The notes: generated by a model not told the origin, from the letters alone. DNA of 64,000 nt from Synechocystis sp. PCC 7509 (GCF_000332075.2 NZ_ALVU02000001.1:186001-250000); one strand, 5' to 3'; counted from the first letter of the stretch, positions 39,052 to 48,387 are shown. Made by a program: numbers and translations.

Positions 39052-39672
39052 CTAATATCTTGCCTTGTTCGGTAGTGTTTTTGGTGCTAATCCATATAAA
39101 TTATCTAAGCGCACTAAGGCTACTCCTGCGATCGCAGAACTTACAACCCAAGCTACTGCTAAACCAACTAATTCTCCTAAAAACAGCCGTGTAACTTGGC
39201 GCAAAACTCCACCTATACCCCAACCTAGAACTAAACCAATTGCCCAAGAAACTGCAACTATTGGTATCCATAGCAGCGCTTTTTCGCATCGCTGACGCAA
39301 AACTAACCATTGTCCAACTCCTAACAATGCGCCGACTTGTAAGCCATTTAATAAGCCAAAAATTACTCTCGCTTCTAAGTGCAAAGTCCGGGGAGCCATC
39401 CACCCAATTGCACCCAAGTTACTAGCACCAATTAAGCCCCAACTTACAATACTCATTAATGCCCACCAAGGAGCAATGTTTTTGCTGCGCTGCTCTAAAA
39501 TCATTCCTTGGGCTAAACCAACGATCGCACCGCCAATAATACCTTCAGTAGCTTTAATATGGGGTCTAACATCAACCTCAATCAAACATAAGCTGATGGC
39601 AAAACTAGCCAAAGTAGCTAATATCCATTGCAGCCAAAAGCCACAGTCAGTTTTAAAATATTTAATCAACAT
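39052..39672 (-). CDS. Polytopic membrane protein, cyanobacterial type, unknown function
   Basis: A 206-residue hydrophobic protein with about six predicted membrane segments and repeated Gly-rich helices (AIVGLAQGMILEQ, GLLNGLQVGALLGVGQWLVLRQ). The two stretches resemble each other (G-xx-xG-x-GQ-x-L-x-x-R), suggesting an internal duplication. Similar proteins occur in many cyanobacteria without assigned role. It is separated by 2 bp from the GHL10 gene upstream on the same strand and is 25 bp from pheA. Confidence 0.7.
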   Translation of the reverse strand: MLIKYFKTDCGFWLQWILATLASFAISLCLIEVDVRPHIKATEGIIGGAIVGLAQGMILEQRSKNIAPWWALMSIVSWGLIGASNLGAIGWMAPRTLHLEARVIFGLLNGLQVGALLGVGQWLVLRQRCEKALLWIPIVAVSWAIGLVLGWGIGGVLRQVTRLFLGELVGLAVAWVVSSAIAGVALVRLDNLYGLAPKTLPNKARY

Positions 39673-39674
39673 AA

Positions 39675-40895
39675 TTATTTCTTGGGTTTGGGAATAGAAA
39701 AAAGCGAACTAAACCCATTGCGGCGCTCTTGGGGAGATTCGGGAGTAATATAACCCCACAAACTTTCCCAATAAAAAAAGGATACTCCACTGTAACCGCG
39801 ATCGCGCACCAATTGAACTTGTTGCTTAATTTGTTTGAGAGCTACGGGATTAGTTACCGATCCTGTTAATATCCCAATACCTACAGGGATTTTTTTTCGA
39901 GCCGTTTGTAAAGCAGTTTGTTGCAACTCGGCTAAAAAAGTCTTTTGATCGTTGCGGTAGATTTGACAGATTAATTCCTCTACTAACCCCCGATTTACCC
40001 AAGTTTGCCAATCTTGCAGAGTTGCTCTGTAAGCATACTCTTGAGGATTGGGAGACAAAGTAACTAAACACTTGGGTTTTACAGCTTTAACAGCTTTGTA
40101 AACTCGCTCCATGAAATTTGTGAGCTTATCTGCTCGCCAACGCAGCCATTGAGCGTCTTGGGGGTTGTTTGGGGGGTTTTTGCCTTGGTGTTCTTGTTGA
40201 TATAGGTTAACGGTAAAGCGATCGTAGCCAAAGTCGCTAGGTAAACCAAAATGATCGTCAAATTGAATCCCCTCTACATCGTAGTTGGTGACAACTTCGA
40301 CAATCATATTCAACATAAATTTCTGTACTTCTGGATGGAATGGATTAAGCCATACTCCTTTAGTTAGCATTGGATCAACTACTTTGGAATTGGTCGCTTT
40401 TTGTTGGTTGACATCTACAGAGATTTTGCTGGCATTGCGACGTGCGGTTAGCCAGTCAGGATGACGTTTAGCGATTTGAGAATTAGTTGGGGCCATAAAA
40501 CCGTATTCAAACCAAGGAATAACTCGTAAACCTTGACGGTGTGCTTGTTTGACTATTTGCGCTAAAACATCTTGGTTGAACTTGAGAACTTGTAACGATA
40601 AATCGCGATCGCGTCCAGTTACTTTTTTGGTTACCGAACTCGGATAAAAAGTATTGCCCCGATTCCAAACTACAGGATAAATAGTATTAAATTTTAGTTT
40701 GGCTAGTTGACTTATGGCGCGATTTACACCCCAAGGAGTATATAAAACGCCGCTTGCAACATTGGTTAGCCATACACCGCGTAATTCTGTAGGTTTAGGG
40801 ATAGCTTGAATAGGAGGAACTTGAGCGAAGTTAAAGGCGATCGCACTTAACAACCCTATTAAGCAAATAACCCATCTATAAATCCTTTTACTCAA
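39675..40895 (-). CDS. Glycoside hydrolase-like GHL10/DUF187 exported protein
   Basis: A 406-residue exported protein. A signal segment (VICLIGLLSAIAFNFAQ) precedes a TIM-barrel domain that starts ELRGVWLTNVASGVLY and continues KFNTIYPVVWNRGNTFYPS, GLRVIPWFEYGFM, WLNPFHPEVQ and VEGIQFDDHFGLPSDF. This is the GHL10 (former DUF187) family, related to glycoside hydrolases and proposed to act on peptidoglycan or other surface glycans. The DDHFGL acidic pair could be catalytic. It heads a probable operon with the membrane protein. Confidence 0.85.
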   Translation of the reverse strand: MSKRIYRWVICLIGLLSAIAFNFAQVPPIQAIPKPTELRGVWLTNVASGVLYTPWGVNRAISQLAKLKFNTIYPVVWNRGNTFYPSSVTKKVTGRDRDLSLQVLKFNQDVLAQIVKQAHRQGLRVIPWFEYGFMAPTNSQIAKRHPDWLTARRNASKISVDVNQQKATNSKVVDPMLTKGVWLNPFHPEVQKFMLNMIVEVVTNYDVEGIQFDDHFGLPSDFGYDRFTVNLYQQEHQGKNPPNNPQDAQWLRWRADKLTNFMERVYKAVKAVKPKCLVTLSPNPQEYAYRATLQDWQTWVNRGLVEELICQIYRNDQKTFLAELQQTALQTARKKIPVGIGILTGSVTNPVALKQIKQQVQLVRDRGYSGVSFFYWESLWGYITPESPQERRNGFSSLFSIPKPKK

Positions 40896-40923
40896 AATAT
40901 TTCTACGCTACTGCAAGCACCAG

Positions 40924-41133
40924 CTATGTTGACAAGTCTCCGTCTGGCAGAGTCTTCACGTATTCAAGCAAATCTACAGGCAAATCGGCGGTAGGATCGG
41001 GAAAAGTAAACTTTTTGATTTGTTCGTTTTGAGCAGTGTTTAAGAGCCTCAAGTAGTTGCCCTGCTTATCTACCCGAAATTCTAGCTGATATTTGCGGGA
41101 CAAGTAAATTCGGTTTAACTCGTCAATTTTCAT
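40924..41133 (-). CDS. Small protein, third gene of the XRE operon
   Basis: A 69-residue protein of unknown function: charged, with predicted short beta strands (KYQLEFRVDKQGNYLRLL) and an acidic C-terminus. It overlaps the coiled-coil gene by 11 bases, the same overlap found between the first two genes of the operon. No family is recognised. The repeated tight overlap argues that it is a real co-expressed gene. Confidence 0.6.
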   Translation of the reverse strand: MKIDELNRIYLSRKYQLEFRVDKQGNYLRLLNTAQNEQIKKFTFPDPTADLPVDLLEYVKTLPDGDLST

Positions 41134-41416
41134 TTTCTGCTTGTAATAATCGGTCTACTTTACTTTCTATGCGGCTTAATCGACCTAAGATCGTTGGGCG
41201 ATCGCTATCTAATGAAACAGTCAAATTAGCAATTCCCTCGGTTAGTTCTGCTAGTCGTAGCGTTGCAGTGCGAAGTTCTCCTCGTTCCTCTGCGGCCTCC
41301 TCTTGTAGATGCGTTAGTTCCCCAATGCGATCGGCTATTGCTTGTACTGACCTAGCATTTGACTCTACTAGCAACTCTAGGCGTTCTAGACGATCCGCTG
41401 GGGGATTAGTCATCAA
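41123..41416 (-). CDS. Coiled-coil protein, second gene of the XRE operon
   Basis: A 97-residue heptad-rich protein: RLERLELLVESNARSVQAI near the start, a Glu-rich middle and SDRPTILGRLSRIESKVDRL at the end. The SLDSDRPTILxRLxRIExKVD ending is frequent in small cyanobacterial coiled-coil proteins, often annotated only as hypothetical. There is no membrane segment. It overlaps the XRE regulator gene by 11 bases and the third gene by 11 bases. It could bind the regulator or be the operon's effector; unknown. Confidence 0.7.
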   Translation of the reverse strand: MMTNPPADRLERLELLVESNARSVQAIADRIGELTHLQEEAAEERGELRTATLRLAELTEGIANLTVSLDSDRPTILGRLSRIESKVDRLLQAENEN

Positions 41417-41639
41417 AATTCACCTCTAAGTTCACTGCTAATACTTGCTCAATTCTGCGTAGTGTTTCCTCTGGTAATGCACCACGTATTTTTTCTGATT
41501 CAATGTCATACCAATAAACACGCGATATTTGAGCTAATCTACACAGTGTTTCTACAGAACGATTGTCCGCAACTCTTGCTTGTCGTATTCGCGCTCCTAG
41601 CCCCGGAGAAGATTTTTCCGTACTCCGCTTTACTTTCAT
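41406..41639 (-). CDS. XRE-family HTH regulator, first gene of a three-gene operon
   Basis: A 77-residue Cro/C1-type helix-turn-helix protein: LGARIRQARVADNRSVETLCRLA, then ISRVYWYDIESEKIRG and a final helix with TLRRIEQVLAV. No other domain is present. Just upstream is a minus-strand promoter with a perfect palindrome in its spacer, so it probably represses its own operon. The layout (regulator first, short overlapping genes) resembles toxin-antitoxin modules, but neither partner is a known toxin. Confidence 0.85.
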   Translation of the reverse strand: MKVKRSTEKSSPGLGARIRQARVADNRSVETLCRLAQISRVYWYDIESEKIRGALPEETLRRIEQVLAVNLEVNFDD

Positions 41640-41648
41640 TTCGTTGCT

Positions 41649-41695
41649 CTTACAATCTCTATGTTATTTGTAAGATGTTAGCTAACACTTGTCAA
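41649..41695 (-). promoter_or_regulatory. Promoter with two operator-like dyads for the XRE operon
   Basis: On the minus strand TTGACA (41690-41695) and TACAAA (41667-41672) are 17 bp apart. The spacer contains TGTTAGCTAACA (41676-41687), a perfect 12-bp palindrome. A second dyad, CTTACAA at 41649-41655 and TTGTAAG at 41668-41674, overlaps the -10 box. Both are well placed to be bound by the XRE protein encoded 10-56 bp downstream and to block RNA polymerase. Confidence 0.65.
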
Positions 41696-41854
41696 TCATT
41701 ATTTTTATCTTTCCCCTTGTTGACTTAACTTGAGACAGAGGAACGCTATCAAACAATTTTTTACAATTATTAATATATAAACAATTACTGTCAGTAATTG
41801 ACATTAATTTCTTAAAAAATCCTAAAATAAATTAACAAGTCTGTAAATATACTT

Positions 41855-42433
41855 ATGCCCACTCGGTTTAGTGCCTCTCAGTGCGTGGAAATTGTAGTTC
41901 CACAGCCTGTAGCAATTCATCATTATTTACGTCAGCCTCAACGATTGGTTTCAACACTTGTCGATCCAAGTCGGCTAGAAGTATTGGGACAAGATTGTTA
42001 TCGGCTAAAAATGCGCCCCCTCAGTTTTATGATGCTGAGTATCCAACCAACGGTAGACCTCAAAGTTTGGGCAACAGCAAATGGAACTATTCACTTACAG
42101 TCTGTAGGTTGCGAGATTAGAGGCGTTGAGTATATTAACCAGCGCTTTAAGTTGGACTTGGTGGGCTATTTATCGCCAGAGCAAATTAACGGCGAAACGC
42201 GGCTAAAAGGTAAGGCAGATTTGAAAGTAGAAGTAGAATTGCCTATACCTTTGTCAATGATGCCTGGAGCGTTAATAGAAGCAACGGGTAATGGTTTGCT
42301 TAAAAGTGTTTTATTAACAATTAAGCAACGATTGTTACATCAACTTTTAGCGGACTATCATAATTGGGTAAACGCCCAAACCGGAACGCCTCAAACGCCA
42401 CTTTTGCCGCCAAATGCTGCCACTTCTACTTGA
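41855..42433 (+). CDS. DUF1997 family protein
   Basis: A 192-residue protein of the DUF1997 family, found in cyanobacteria and plant chloroplasts. It opens FSASQCVEIVVPQPVAIHHYLRQP-like and includes RLKMRPLSFMMLSIQPTVDL and VEVELPIPLSMMPG. The fold is probably SRPBCC-like with a lipid or pigment cavity, but no function is established. The 3' end overlaps the convergent rnhB gene by 43 bases, so the two mRNAs could pair. Confidence 0.85.
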   Translation: MPTRFSASQCVEIVVPQPVAIHHYLRQPQRLVSTLVDPSRLEVLGQDCYRLKMRPLSFMMLSIQPTVDLKVWATANGTIHLQSVGCEIRGVEYINQRFKLDLVGYLSPEQINGETRLKGKADLKVEVELPIPLSMMPGALIEATGNGLLKSVLLTIKQRLLHQLLADYHNWVNAQTGTPQTPLLPPNAATST

Positions 42434-43044
42434 CACGGACGAAAAGACATTCGATGCAAGGGTGATGCTCCGTATTGTTGGAGCGCTTGCAGATGACGGG
42501 CTGTACCGTAACCTTTATTTGCTTCTAGACCGTACAGGGGATACTTTTTAGCCAAACGAATTATTAAGTCGTCCCGCCAGACTTTAGCAACAATACTAGC
42601 GCAGGCGATCGCTAAAGACTTTTCGTCTCCTTTAACTAAGGTTTGTTGGGGAATTATTAAGTCTTTAATAGCATGATTACCGTCAACTAAACACAATTGC
42701 GGCTTTACTTTGAGCTTAAGGATCGCTCGTTTCATAGCTAGTAACGATGCTTGTAAAATATTAATTTGGTCGATTTCACGACTAGAAGCAAAGCCAATAC
42801 CCCAACTTGTTGCACCGTTGCAAATTTTTTTGGCTAATTCTTCTCGGCGGTAAGCAGACAACTGTTTGCTATCTCTAATTTGTGCTTCTACAAGTTGCGA
42901 TAAAGCAGAACCAGGTAAAATTACGGCGGCGGCTACCACTGGGCCAAATAAAGCACCTCTACCTACTTCATCTACTCCAGCAACTTCTAGTACACCTTCG
43001 CAAATTGCTGTGTCAAACTCTAAACCTATAAATGCTCGTTTCAT
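42391..43044 (-). CDS. rnhB: Ribonuclease HII
   Basis: Removes RNA from RNA-DNA hybrids and single misincorporated ribonucleotides. The 217-residue protein has the catalytic set AGVDEVGRGALFGPVVAAAV near residue 23 (Asp-Glu), LCVDG-like VDGNHAI (Asp) near 118 and ASIVAKVWRD (Asp) later. It follows rne on the same strand by 54 bp with a strong hairpin between them, as the rne-rnhB linkage common in cyanobacteria. Confidence 0.94.
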   Translation of the reverse strand: MKRAFIGLEFDTAICEGVLEVAGVDEVGRGALFGPVVAAAVILPGSALSQLVEAQIRDSKQLSAYRREELAKKICNGATSWGIGFASSREIDQINILQASLLAMKRAILKLKVKPQLCLVDGNHAIKDLIIPQQTLVKGDEKSLAIACASIVAKVWRDDLIIRLAKKYPLYGLEANKGYGTARHLQALQQYGASPLHRMSFRPCQVEVAAFGGKSGV

Positions 43045-43054
43045 AATTTTAATA

Positions 43055-43087
43055 AAATAGCTGTTAGCCCTTAAGTAACAGCTATTT
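43055..43087 (-). terminator. 12-bp hairpin between rne and rnhB
   Basis: AAATAGCTGTTA and TAACAGCTATTT pair perfectly around a 9-nt loop. On the minus strand the stem begins 11 bases after the rne stop and ends 10 bases before the rnhB ATG, with only a weak T tract. It may be an attenuator or an RNase cleavage/processing site rather than a full terminator. Confidence 0.55.
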
Positions 43088-43098
43088 ATACTTTTTAG

Positions 43099-45222
43099 CT
43101 ATTCTGTAGCTGAAGAACGGCGGCGGCGGCGACGAGGTGGTTCTTCTACAGGTTCGGGTTCAGCAATTTCGCTAACAACCTCCACTAGGTTATTTTCCAC
43201 TGGAGTTTCTTCTATCGCGCTAATTGGGGCAATTTCTGGAGCAATAGTTACGGGTTCTAAGCTGGGTGCAATGGGTAAAACTAACTGCTCGCCCCGATCG
43301 CTATCGGATTCGATTGCGTCTAATGGTGCTACAAAAGTATCTGTTGCCTCTATAGTTTCCACCGCCGCAGATTTTCCCGCAAGTCCTGGTAACGTAACGT
43401 TGACGATCGCACTTTTGGGGTTTTTGACTTGGCGATTTAATAGCACTAAGGGCGACACTCCCATCAACGCATACACATCTTGCTGTTCTGGGGTCATTTC
43501 TACCGTCACAATTTCCGGCGGGGTGACGATAGGTTTGATTGGCTCTGGTTTTACAGGCTTGGTGCGCTCTGCTCTTTCAATCCAACTAACTTTATTGGTG
43601 CTAGATGTTGCGTCAATGTTGCTCTGGGCTTCTTCTTGCTCATCAACGTCTATTTCTGGTTCTAGTTCATTGACCAAATTTAAACTATTTTCTTGGGCTT
43701 CTGCAGCTTCTATCCGGCTATGGCGACGGCGGCGAGTACGGCGATCGCTTTCCTCGTCTTCTTGGTAGCTAGAACGATCACTAATACTCACTACGGGATT
43801 ACGATCGCTATTGTTAAAGGCTTCAGCGATATCTGAATAAGTTTCTCGCGTTTCTGGTAGTTTAGGGGTGGGCGTGCGAAACTCCCTAGTTGCCGGAATG
43901 ACAACGGGCGATCGCTCTGGTACTTCAGCTAAAGATATTCTTTCTCTAGTCGGAGTTGCGGCTACTTCTTTTTCCCGATAGTCGCCTTCACCTGGTAAGT
44001 GTTCTATATGTCCCAATCCGCCACAAGTTGGGCAGGTGCTACCAAACAATTCATAGATGTTTTGCCCTTGGCGCTTGCGGGTAAGTTCGACTAAACCTAA
44101 TTCTGATAACTGGGCTATTTGTGGTCTAGCTTTATCAGCTTTAAGAGCTTTATTAAAGTGTTCTAAGACTTGGAGTTGGTCTTTTTGAGAGTCCATGTCA
44201 ATAAAATCAACAATAATTACTCCCGCTATATTCCGCATCCGCAGTTGTCTAGCTATTTCTGTTGCTGCTTCGCAATTTGTCCATAATACAGTTTCTCTAG
44301 CGGTAGCCGATCGCGTAAACGAGCCAGAATTGACATCAACTACTGTCAAAGCTTCGGTAGGTTCAATAATTACATAACCCCCCGAAGGCAAGTCAACTCG
44401 TGGTTTTAGCGCTTCTTTAATCGCGGCATTGATGCGGAAGTATTCGAGTATTGATGTGCGATCGCGGTGATGATCGATCAGCAACCCTTGGGGAACACTC
44501 CCACCACTCCAATTAACCAAAGCCTGCTTGACTCGTTTTAAGCCTAAATTTGAATCTACTACAATCCGGTTGACATCTGCGCCGTACATATCCCTTAATA
44601 CGCGCTGAATAAAATCATCGTCGCGTTTGAGTAAAGCGGGCGCTCGTGTCGATTGTGCTTCTTGTTGTATTGACTCCCATTGCTTTAGCAACATTTCTAA
44701 GTCTTCAATAATTGCTTCTTCGGGCTTTCCCTCAGCTTCGGTACGCACTAGCATACCCATTCCCGACGGTTTAATGAGGATTGCTAAAGCTCTCAAGCGA
44801 TTGCGTTCGTTTTCGGTTCTAATTCTCCGTGATAAGTTTACGCCACGATTAAAGGGCATTAATACTACATAACGACCGGGCATAGTAATATTACCCGTAA
44901 GCCTAGGTCCTTTATTTCCCGTTGGCTCTTTCATTACTTGGACTAACACTTTTTGCTGGGGAGCTAGTAATTCTGTAATGGCTCCAGATGTGCGCTTGAG
45001 TCGCAACGGGCCTAAATCGGTAACGTGAATAAATCCATTGCGCTCCGAATCGCCAATATTGACAAAAGCAGCATCTATCCCAGGTAATACGTTTTCTACT
45101 ACTCCTAAGTAAACATCACTTATTTGGTGATGCCCAGTAGCTACTACAAGTTCTTGAATTTGATCTTCGCTAAAAACCGCAGCTATGTGGTGCTGTTCGG
45201 CGATAATAATTTGTTTTGGCAT
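43099..45222 (-). CDS. rne: Ribonuclease E/G
   Basis: Single-strand endoribonuclease that starts mRNA decay and processes rRNA and tRNA. The 707-residue protein has an S1 RNA-binding domain (about residues 35-120, with IDAAFVNIGDSERNGFIHV-type text), the RNase H-like and DNase I-like catalytic parts with VVDVNSGSF and IIVDFIDMD, and the zinc-link cysteines CPTCGG near residue 400. The C-terminal 300 residues are acidic and disordered and end in a run of arginines before SSATE. In cyanobacteria such an arginine-rich end binds polynucleotide phosphorylase. Confidence 0.95.
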   Translation of the reverse strand: MPKQIIIAEQHHIAAVFSEDQIQELVVATGHHQISDVYLGVVENVLPGIDAAFVNIGDSERNGFIHVTDLGPLRLKRTSGAITELLAPQQKVLVQVMKEPTGNKGPRLTGNITMPGRYVVLMPFNRGVNLSRRIRTENERNRLRALAILIKPSGMGMLVRTEAEGKPEEAIIEDLEMLLKQWESIQQEAQSTRAPALLKRDDDFIQRVLRDMYGADVNRIVVDSNLGLKRVKQALVNWSGGSVPQGLLIDHHRDRTSILEYFRINAAIKEALKPRVDLPSGGYVIIEPTEALTVVDVNSGSFTRSATARETVLWTNCEAATEIARQLRMRNIAGVIIVDFIDMDSQKDQLQVLEHFNKALKADKARPQIAQLSELGLVELTRKRQGQNIYELFGSTCPTCGGLGHIEHLPGEGDYREKEVAATPTRERISLAEVPERSPVVIPATREFRTPTPKLPETRETYSDIAEAFNNSDRNPVVSISDRSSYQEDEESDRRTRRRRHSRIEAAEAQENSLNLVNELEPEIDVDEQEEAQSNIDATSSTNKVSWIERAERTKPVKPEPIKPIVTPPEIVTVEMTPEQQDVYALMGVSPLVLLNRQVKNPKSAIVNVTLPGLAGKSAAVETIEATDTFVAPLDAIESDSDRGEQLVLPIAPSLEPVTIAPEIAPISAIEETPVENNLVEVVSEIAEPEPVEEPPRRRRRRSSATE

Positions 45223-45736
45223 TCAATTTCCTCGAATTTAGCAGCAATGATTCATGGCTTTGAAGATTGGTTTCTCGCTTTCACAAGCCTGAATATTAAT
45301 GCTGCTGATAATTGCAATTGGAATCTAACTAGGGTTTGGTTCAATGGCAAAAAGCATAGCAATGCTAATTACCTTGATGGAGGCTTATTGCACAACAGTT
45401 GCTTACCATAGTAAACAACGGGCAGCAAGCATTTGTAATTAATCTTTATGCAGTATCCTGACTTTTAAGAGTCAGCAATACAATCTTCAAGACTTTTGAA
45501 AAGTCAACCGCACTCAATAGCGATCGCCGAGCTATTCAAAAGCAACAAATAATCGAGAATTTTCAGTTCGCTTTAACTTTTATGCAAAAGAGTTTTTAGA
45601 ACTGTTCTGCAATTATCTTTGCTTCCGCCCCGATCGCTCCCGATGAGCTACAGCAGACAATTGAGAGCTAAAAATTGCTATTGATACTAATTTTAGCCTA
45701 AGCAGGACAAAAATCAATTAACAAAGGATATTTTTC
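45223..45736 (-). promoter_or_regulatory. Long upstream region of rne with small inverted repeats
   Basis: 514 bases separate the radical SAM gene from rne, on the same strand. No gene is seen. CTGACT/AGTCAG (45458-45475) and GACTTTT/AAAAGTC (45491-45505, with a 1-nt centre) are compact dyads, the second flanked by A+T-rich DNA. RNase E commonly controls its own mRNA through a long 5' leader, so this stretch is a plausible leader, but I cannot fix a transcription start. Confidence 0.4.
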
Positions 45737-48343
45737 CTAATCTTCGATTAGTAGGCGATCGCGGTGGATATGCAGTAAGTTAAATTCTTGCCTTGCTACT
45801 TGCTCTAGCATAAATATTACTTGTTCTGGTTTTAGTTGCGTACCGTCATTTTGACAAACCCCGGTGTAGCGTAAAACTACTTCGTCGAAAGTTGTGGAAA
45901 CTACAGCTAGATCGATTAAACGACTGCGTAAATTGATTGACTGAGGTTTCCCGGATTTGGTAGTGTGTTCAAGCATAATAGAATCAGTAGCTTTAATTGC
46001 TTCTATCCATTGCTGCCATTGACTTTCGTTTGTATTTGTTACTGTTAGCAAATACTCTGCTTGAGTTAGTAGTTTTGCTGAAGATGGCGCTTTTAAATCA
46101 ACTTCGGCTACTTTGTAGATTGGTAAATTCGCTGGCAACTGTTGGCTAAGTTTTTGTTGAAACTCCTCTAAATCCACCGTTTGAGTAAGTTCAAAATCGA
46201 TAATTTCGCCATTGCTAGTTACTCCTAATGGTAGAGCCATAGCGATCGCCATGCGGGGGCTAGGATGAAAGCCACCACTAAAAGAGATTGGCAAAGCTGC
46301 GCGTCGCAGTACGCGATCGAATAAACGCAGCAAATCTAGGTGACTAATTAAAGCCAAGTCTCCCAACTTGCCAAACCACACCCGCACCCGTTGCAATCTA
46401 TCGGTATTGGGGACAAAATCCCCGGCAAATTTGGGAATAGGTAGAGCATCTATAACTACATTGTGACCAAAATCTACGCTACAAACGCCGCAATGGGAAC
46501 ATTCATCAAAAGAGCAATCGGGTACAATAGCGGCGGCTAAGGCTTTTTCTAAGTCTGCTTTTAGCCATTCCTTGCTAATTCCAGTATTGATATGATCCCA
46601 AGGTAAACGCCGATCGTCATTAGTTTGAGGTGTCGCCGCATCTTCTTCTTTTTGGCGATATTTCCATCCTAAACCTGATTCGGCGATCGCTCTTTCCCAA
46701 GCCCCAAAAGCTTGATCGACGCTCTCAAACCAAGCATCCATTCCCGCGCCCAATTCCCAAGCACGACGAATCACCGGCGCAAGGCGGCGATCGCCTCTCC
46801 CGACAAAATCCTCCATCGCCGATATGCGCACGTCGGTAAAATTTGCCTTCAAATTTCTAATAGAGCGAAATTCTTGTCTTAGCAACCATTTTTTGCGTTC
46901 AAACTCCGCATCTGTAACGCAATGCCATTGAAACGGCGTATGGGGTTTGGGCGTAAAGTTAGAAATTGTCAAATTAATGCTTAAAGCCTTTCTACCGTCC
47001 CCAGAGCGGCGCTGCGATGATGATTTATCGTTCCCTGGTACTTCTTTTCTTTCTATATTTCGACATTCGCGTTGCAACCACCGCACCGTCTCCGCAATGC
47101 CTAATACATCTTCCTCAGTTTCGCCGGGTAAACCGATCATAAAATACAGCTTAATTTTGTCCCAGCCTTGCTCTACCGCCGTTTTTACTCCCCGGAGCAA
47201 TTCTTCGTTAGTTAAACCTTTATTGACTACATCCCGCAGCCTTTGAGTACCAGCTTCTGGCGCAAAAGTTAGCCCACCCAGCCTTGTACCGCCTAAAATA
47301 TTAGCAATATTTTCATCAAACCTATCTACTCTTTGACTAGGTAGAGACAGGGAAATGTTTTCATTTTTGAGGCGATTTTTTATTTCTACCCCAACGGCGG
47401 GTAAAGCTAAATAATCCGAGCAACTGAGCGATAGTAAGGAAAATTCGTTGTAGCCCGTCGCTCTCATTCCTTCTTCTATCGATTCTATTACTTCCTCTGG
47501 TTCTACATCCCTCGCCGGACGGGTGAGCATTCCAGGTTGACAGAAACGACAACCGCGAGTACAACCGCGTCTAATTTCTACTGTGAGGCGATCGTGTACC
47601 GTTTCTACGTATGGTACTAAACCAATCGAATAAGCAGGCATGGGAGTAGCTACACGGCGCAAAATCCTAATTGGGACATCGGGGCGCAGGGGATGTACCG
47701 AGCCATCTTCAGCCATTTCATAAAATTGCGGCACGTATACGCCGGGTACTTGTGCTAGTTCAAGGAGTAATTCAACTCTACTTAAACTAGCCAACTTACC
47801 TTGTTCTAAAACTAAGCCAATTTCCGGTAGTAATTCTTCCCCATCACCTAAAGCAATAAAATCAAAAAAATCTGCGTAGGGTTCGGGGTTTGAAGTTGCA
47901 GTTTGTCCACCTGCAAAGATTAGCGGGTAATCGCTTTGTTGTCTTTCTTGCCACGTCAGGGGTATTCCTGCTAAATCCAACATCTCTAGAATGTTGGTTG
48001 CGCCTAGTTCGTAGCTTAGACTAAAGCCTAAAATGTCAAACTCTTTTAAAAAAGCCTTGGACTCTACTGCAAATAAAGGTGTGTGAGTTTCGCGCAGCTT
48101 TGCTGATAAATCGGACGCGGGGAGATAGGCGCGATCGCACAGTTGGCGCGGTTGAGCATTTAAAATGCTGTACAGGATAATATGCCCTAAGTTGGACGCT
48201 CCAACTTCGTACACTTCTGGGTATGTCAATACCCATCGCACTGTAGCTGTATCCCAGTCTTTATGGACTGACCCCAACTCATTACCTAAATAACGAGCAG
48301 GTTTGAGAATTCCATCGGTTAATAATTCTTTAACTGCAACCAC
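45737..48343 (-). CDS. B12-binding radical SAM protein fused to DUF2344
   Basis: An 868-residue protein in two parts. The N-terminal part (to about 610) has a cobalamin-binding-like domain with FDILGFSLSYELGATNIL and GGQTATSNPEPYADF. A radical SAM core follows, with the cluster motif CTRGCRFCQPG near residue 260. A later cysteine set (CSFDECSHCGVC) may hold another metal. From about 645 a DUF2344 domain follows (HLDLLRLFDRVLRRA and GFHPSPRMAIAMALPLG). This fused form (TIGR03960 plus TIGR03936) is typical upstream of rne in cyanobacteria. The substrate is unknown; the neighbourhood suggests RNA. It starts with GTG at 48343. Confidence 0.88.
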   Translation of the reverse strand: MVAVKELLTDGILKPARYLGNELGSVHKDWDTATVRWVLTYPEVYEVGASNLGHIILYSILNAQPRQLCDRAYLPASDLSAKLRETHTPLFAVESKAFLKEFDILGFSLSYELGATNILEMLDLAGIPLTWQERQQSDYPLIFAGGQTATSNPEPYADFFDFIALGDGEELLPEIGLVLEQGKLASLSRVELLLELAQVPGVYVPQFYEMAEDGSVHPLRPDVPIRILRRVATPMPAYSIGLVPYVETVHDRLTVEIRRGCTRGCRFCQPGMLTRPARDVEPEEVIESIEEGMRATGYNEFSLLSLSCSDYLALPAVGVEIKNRLKNENISLSLPSQRVDRFDENIANILGGTRLGGLTFAPEAGTQRLRDVVNKGLTNEELLRGVKTAVEQGWDKIKLYFMIGLPGETEEDVLGIAETVRWLQRECRNIERKEVPGNDKSSSQRRSGDGRKALSINLTISNFTPKPHTPFQWHCVTDAEFERKKWLLRQEFRSIRNLKANFTDVRISAMEDFVGRGDRRLAPVIRRAWELGAGMDAWFESVDQAFGAWERAIAESGLGWKYRQKEEDAATPQTNDDRRLPWDHINTGISKEWLKADLEKALAAAIVPDCSFDECSHCGVCSVDFGHNVVIDALPIPKFAGDFVPNTDRLQRVRVWFGKLGDLALISHLDLLRLFDRVLRRAALPISFSGGFHPSPRMAIAMALPLGVTSNGEIIDFELTQTVDLEEFQQKLSQQLPANLPIYKVAEVDLKAPSSAKLLTQAEYLLTVTNTNESQWQQWIEAIKATDSIMLEHTTKSGKPQSINLRSRLIDLAVVSTTFDEVVLRYTGVCQNDGTQLKPEQVIFMLEQVARQEFNLLHIHRDRLLIED

Positions 48344-48387
48344 TTTGCTAATTTCAGCTATTTAGCTTTACCTTAGCATTAGTTAAT

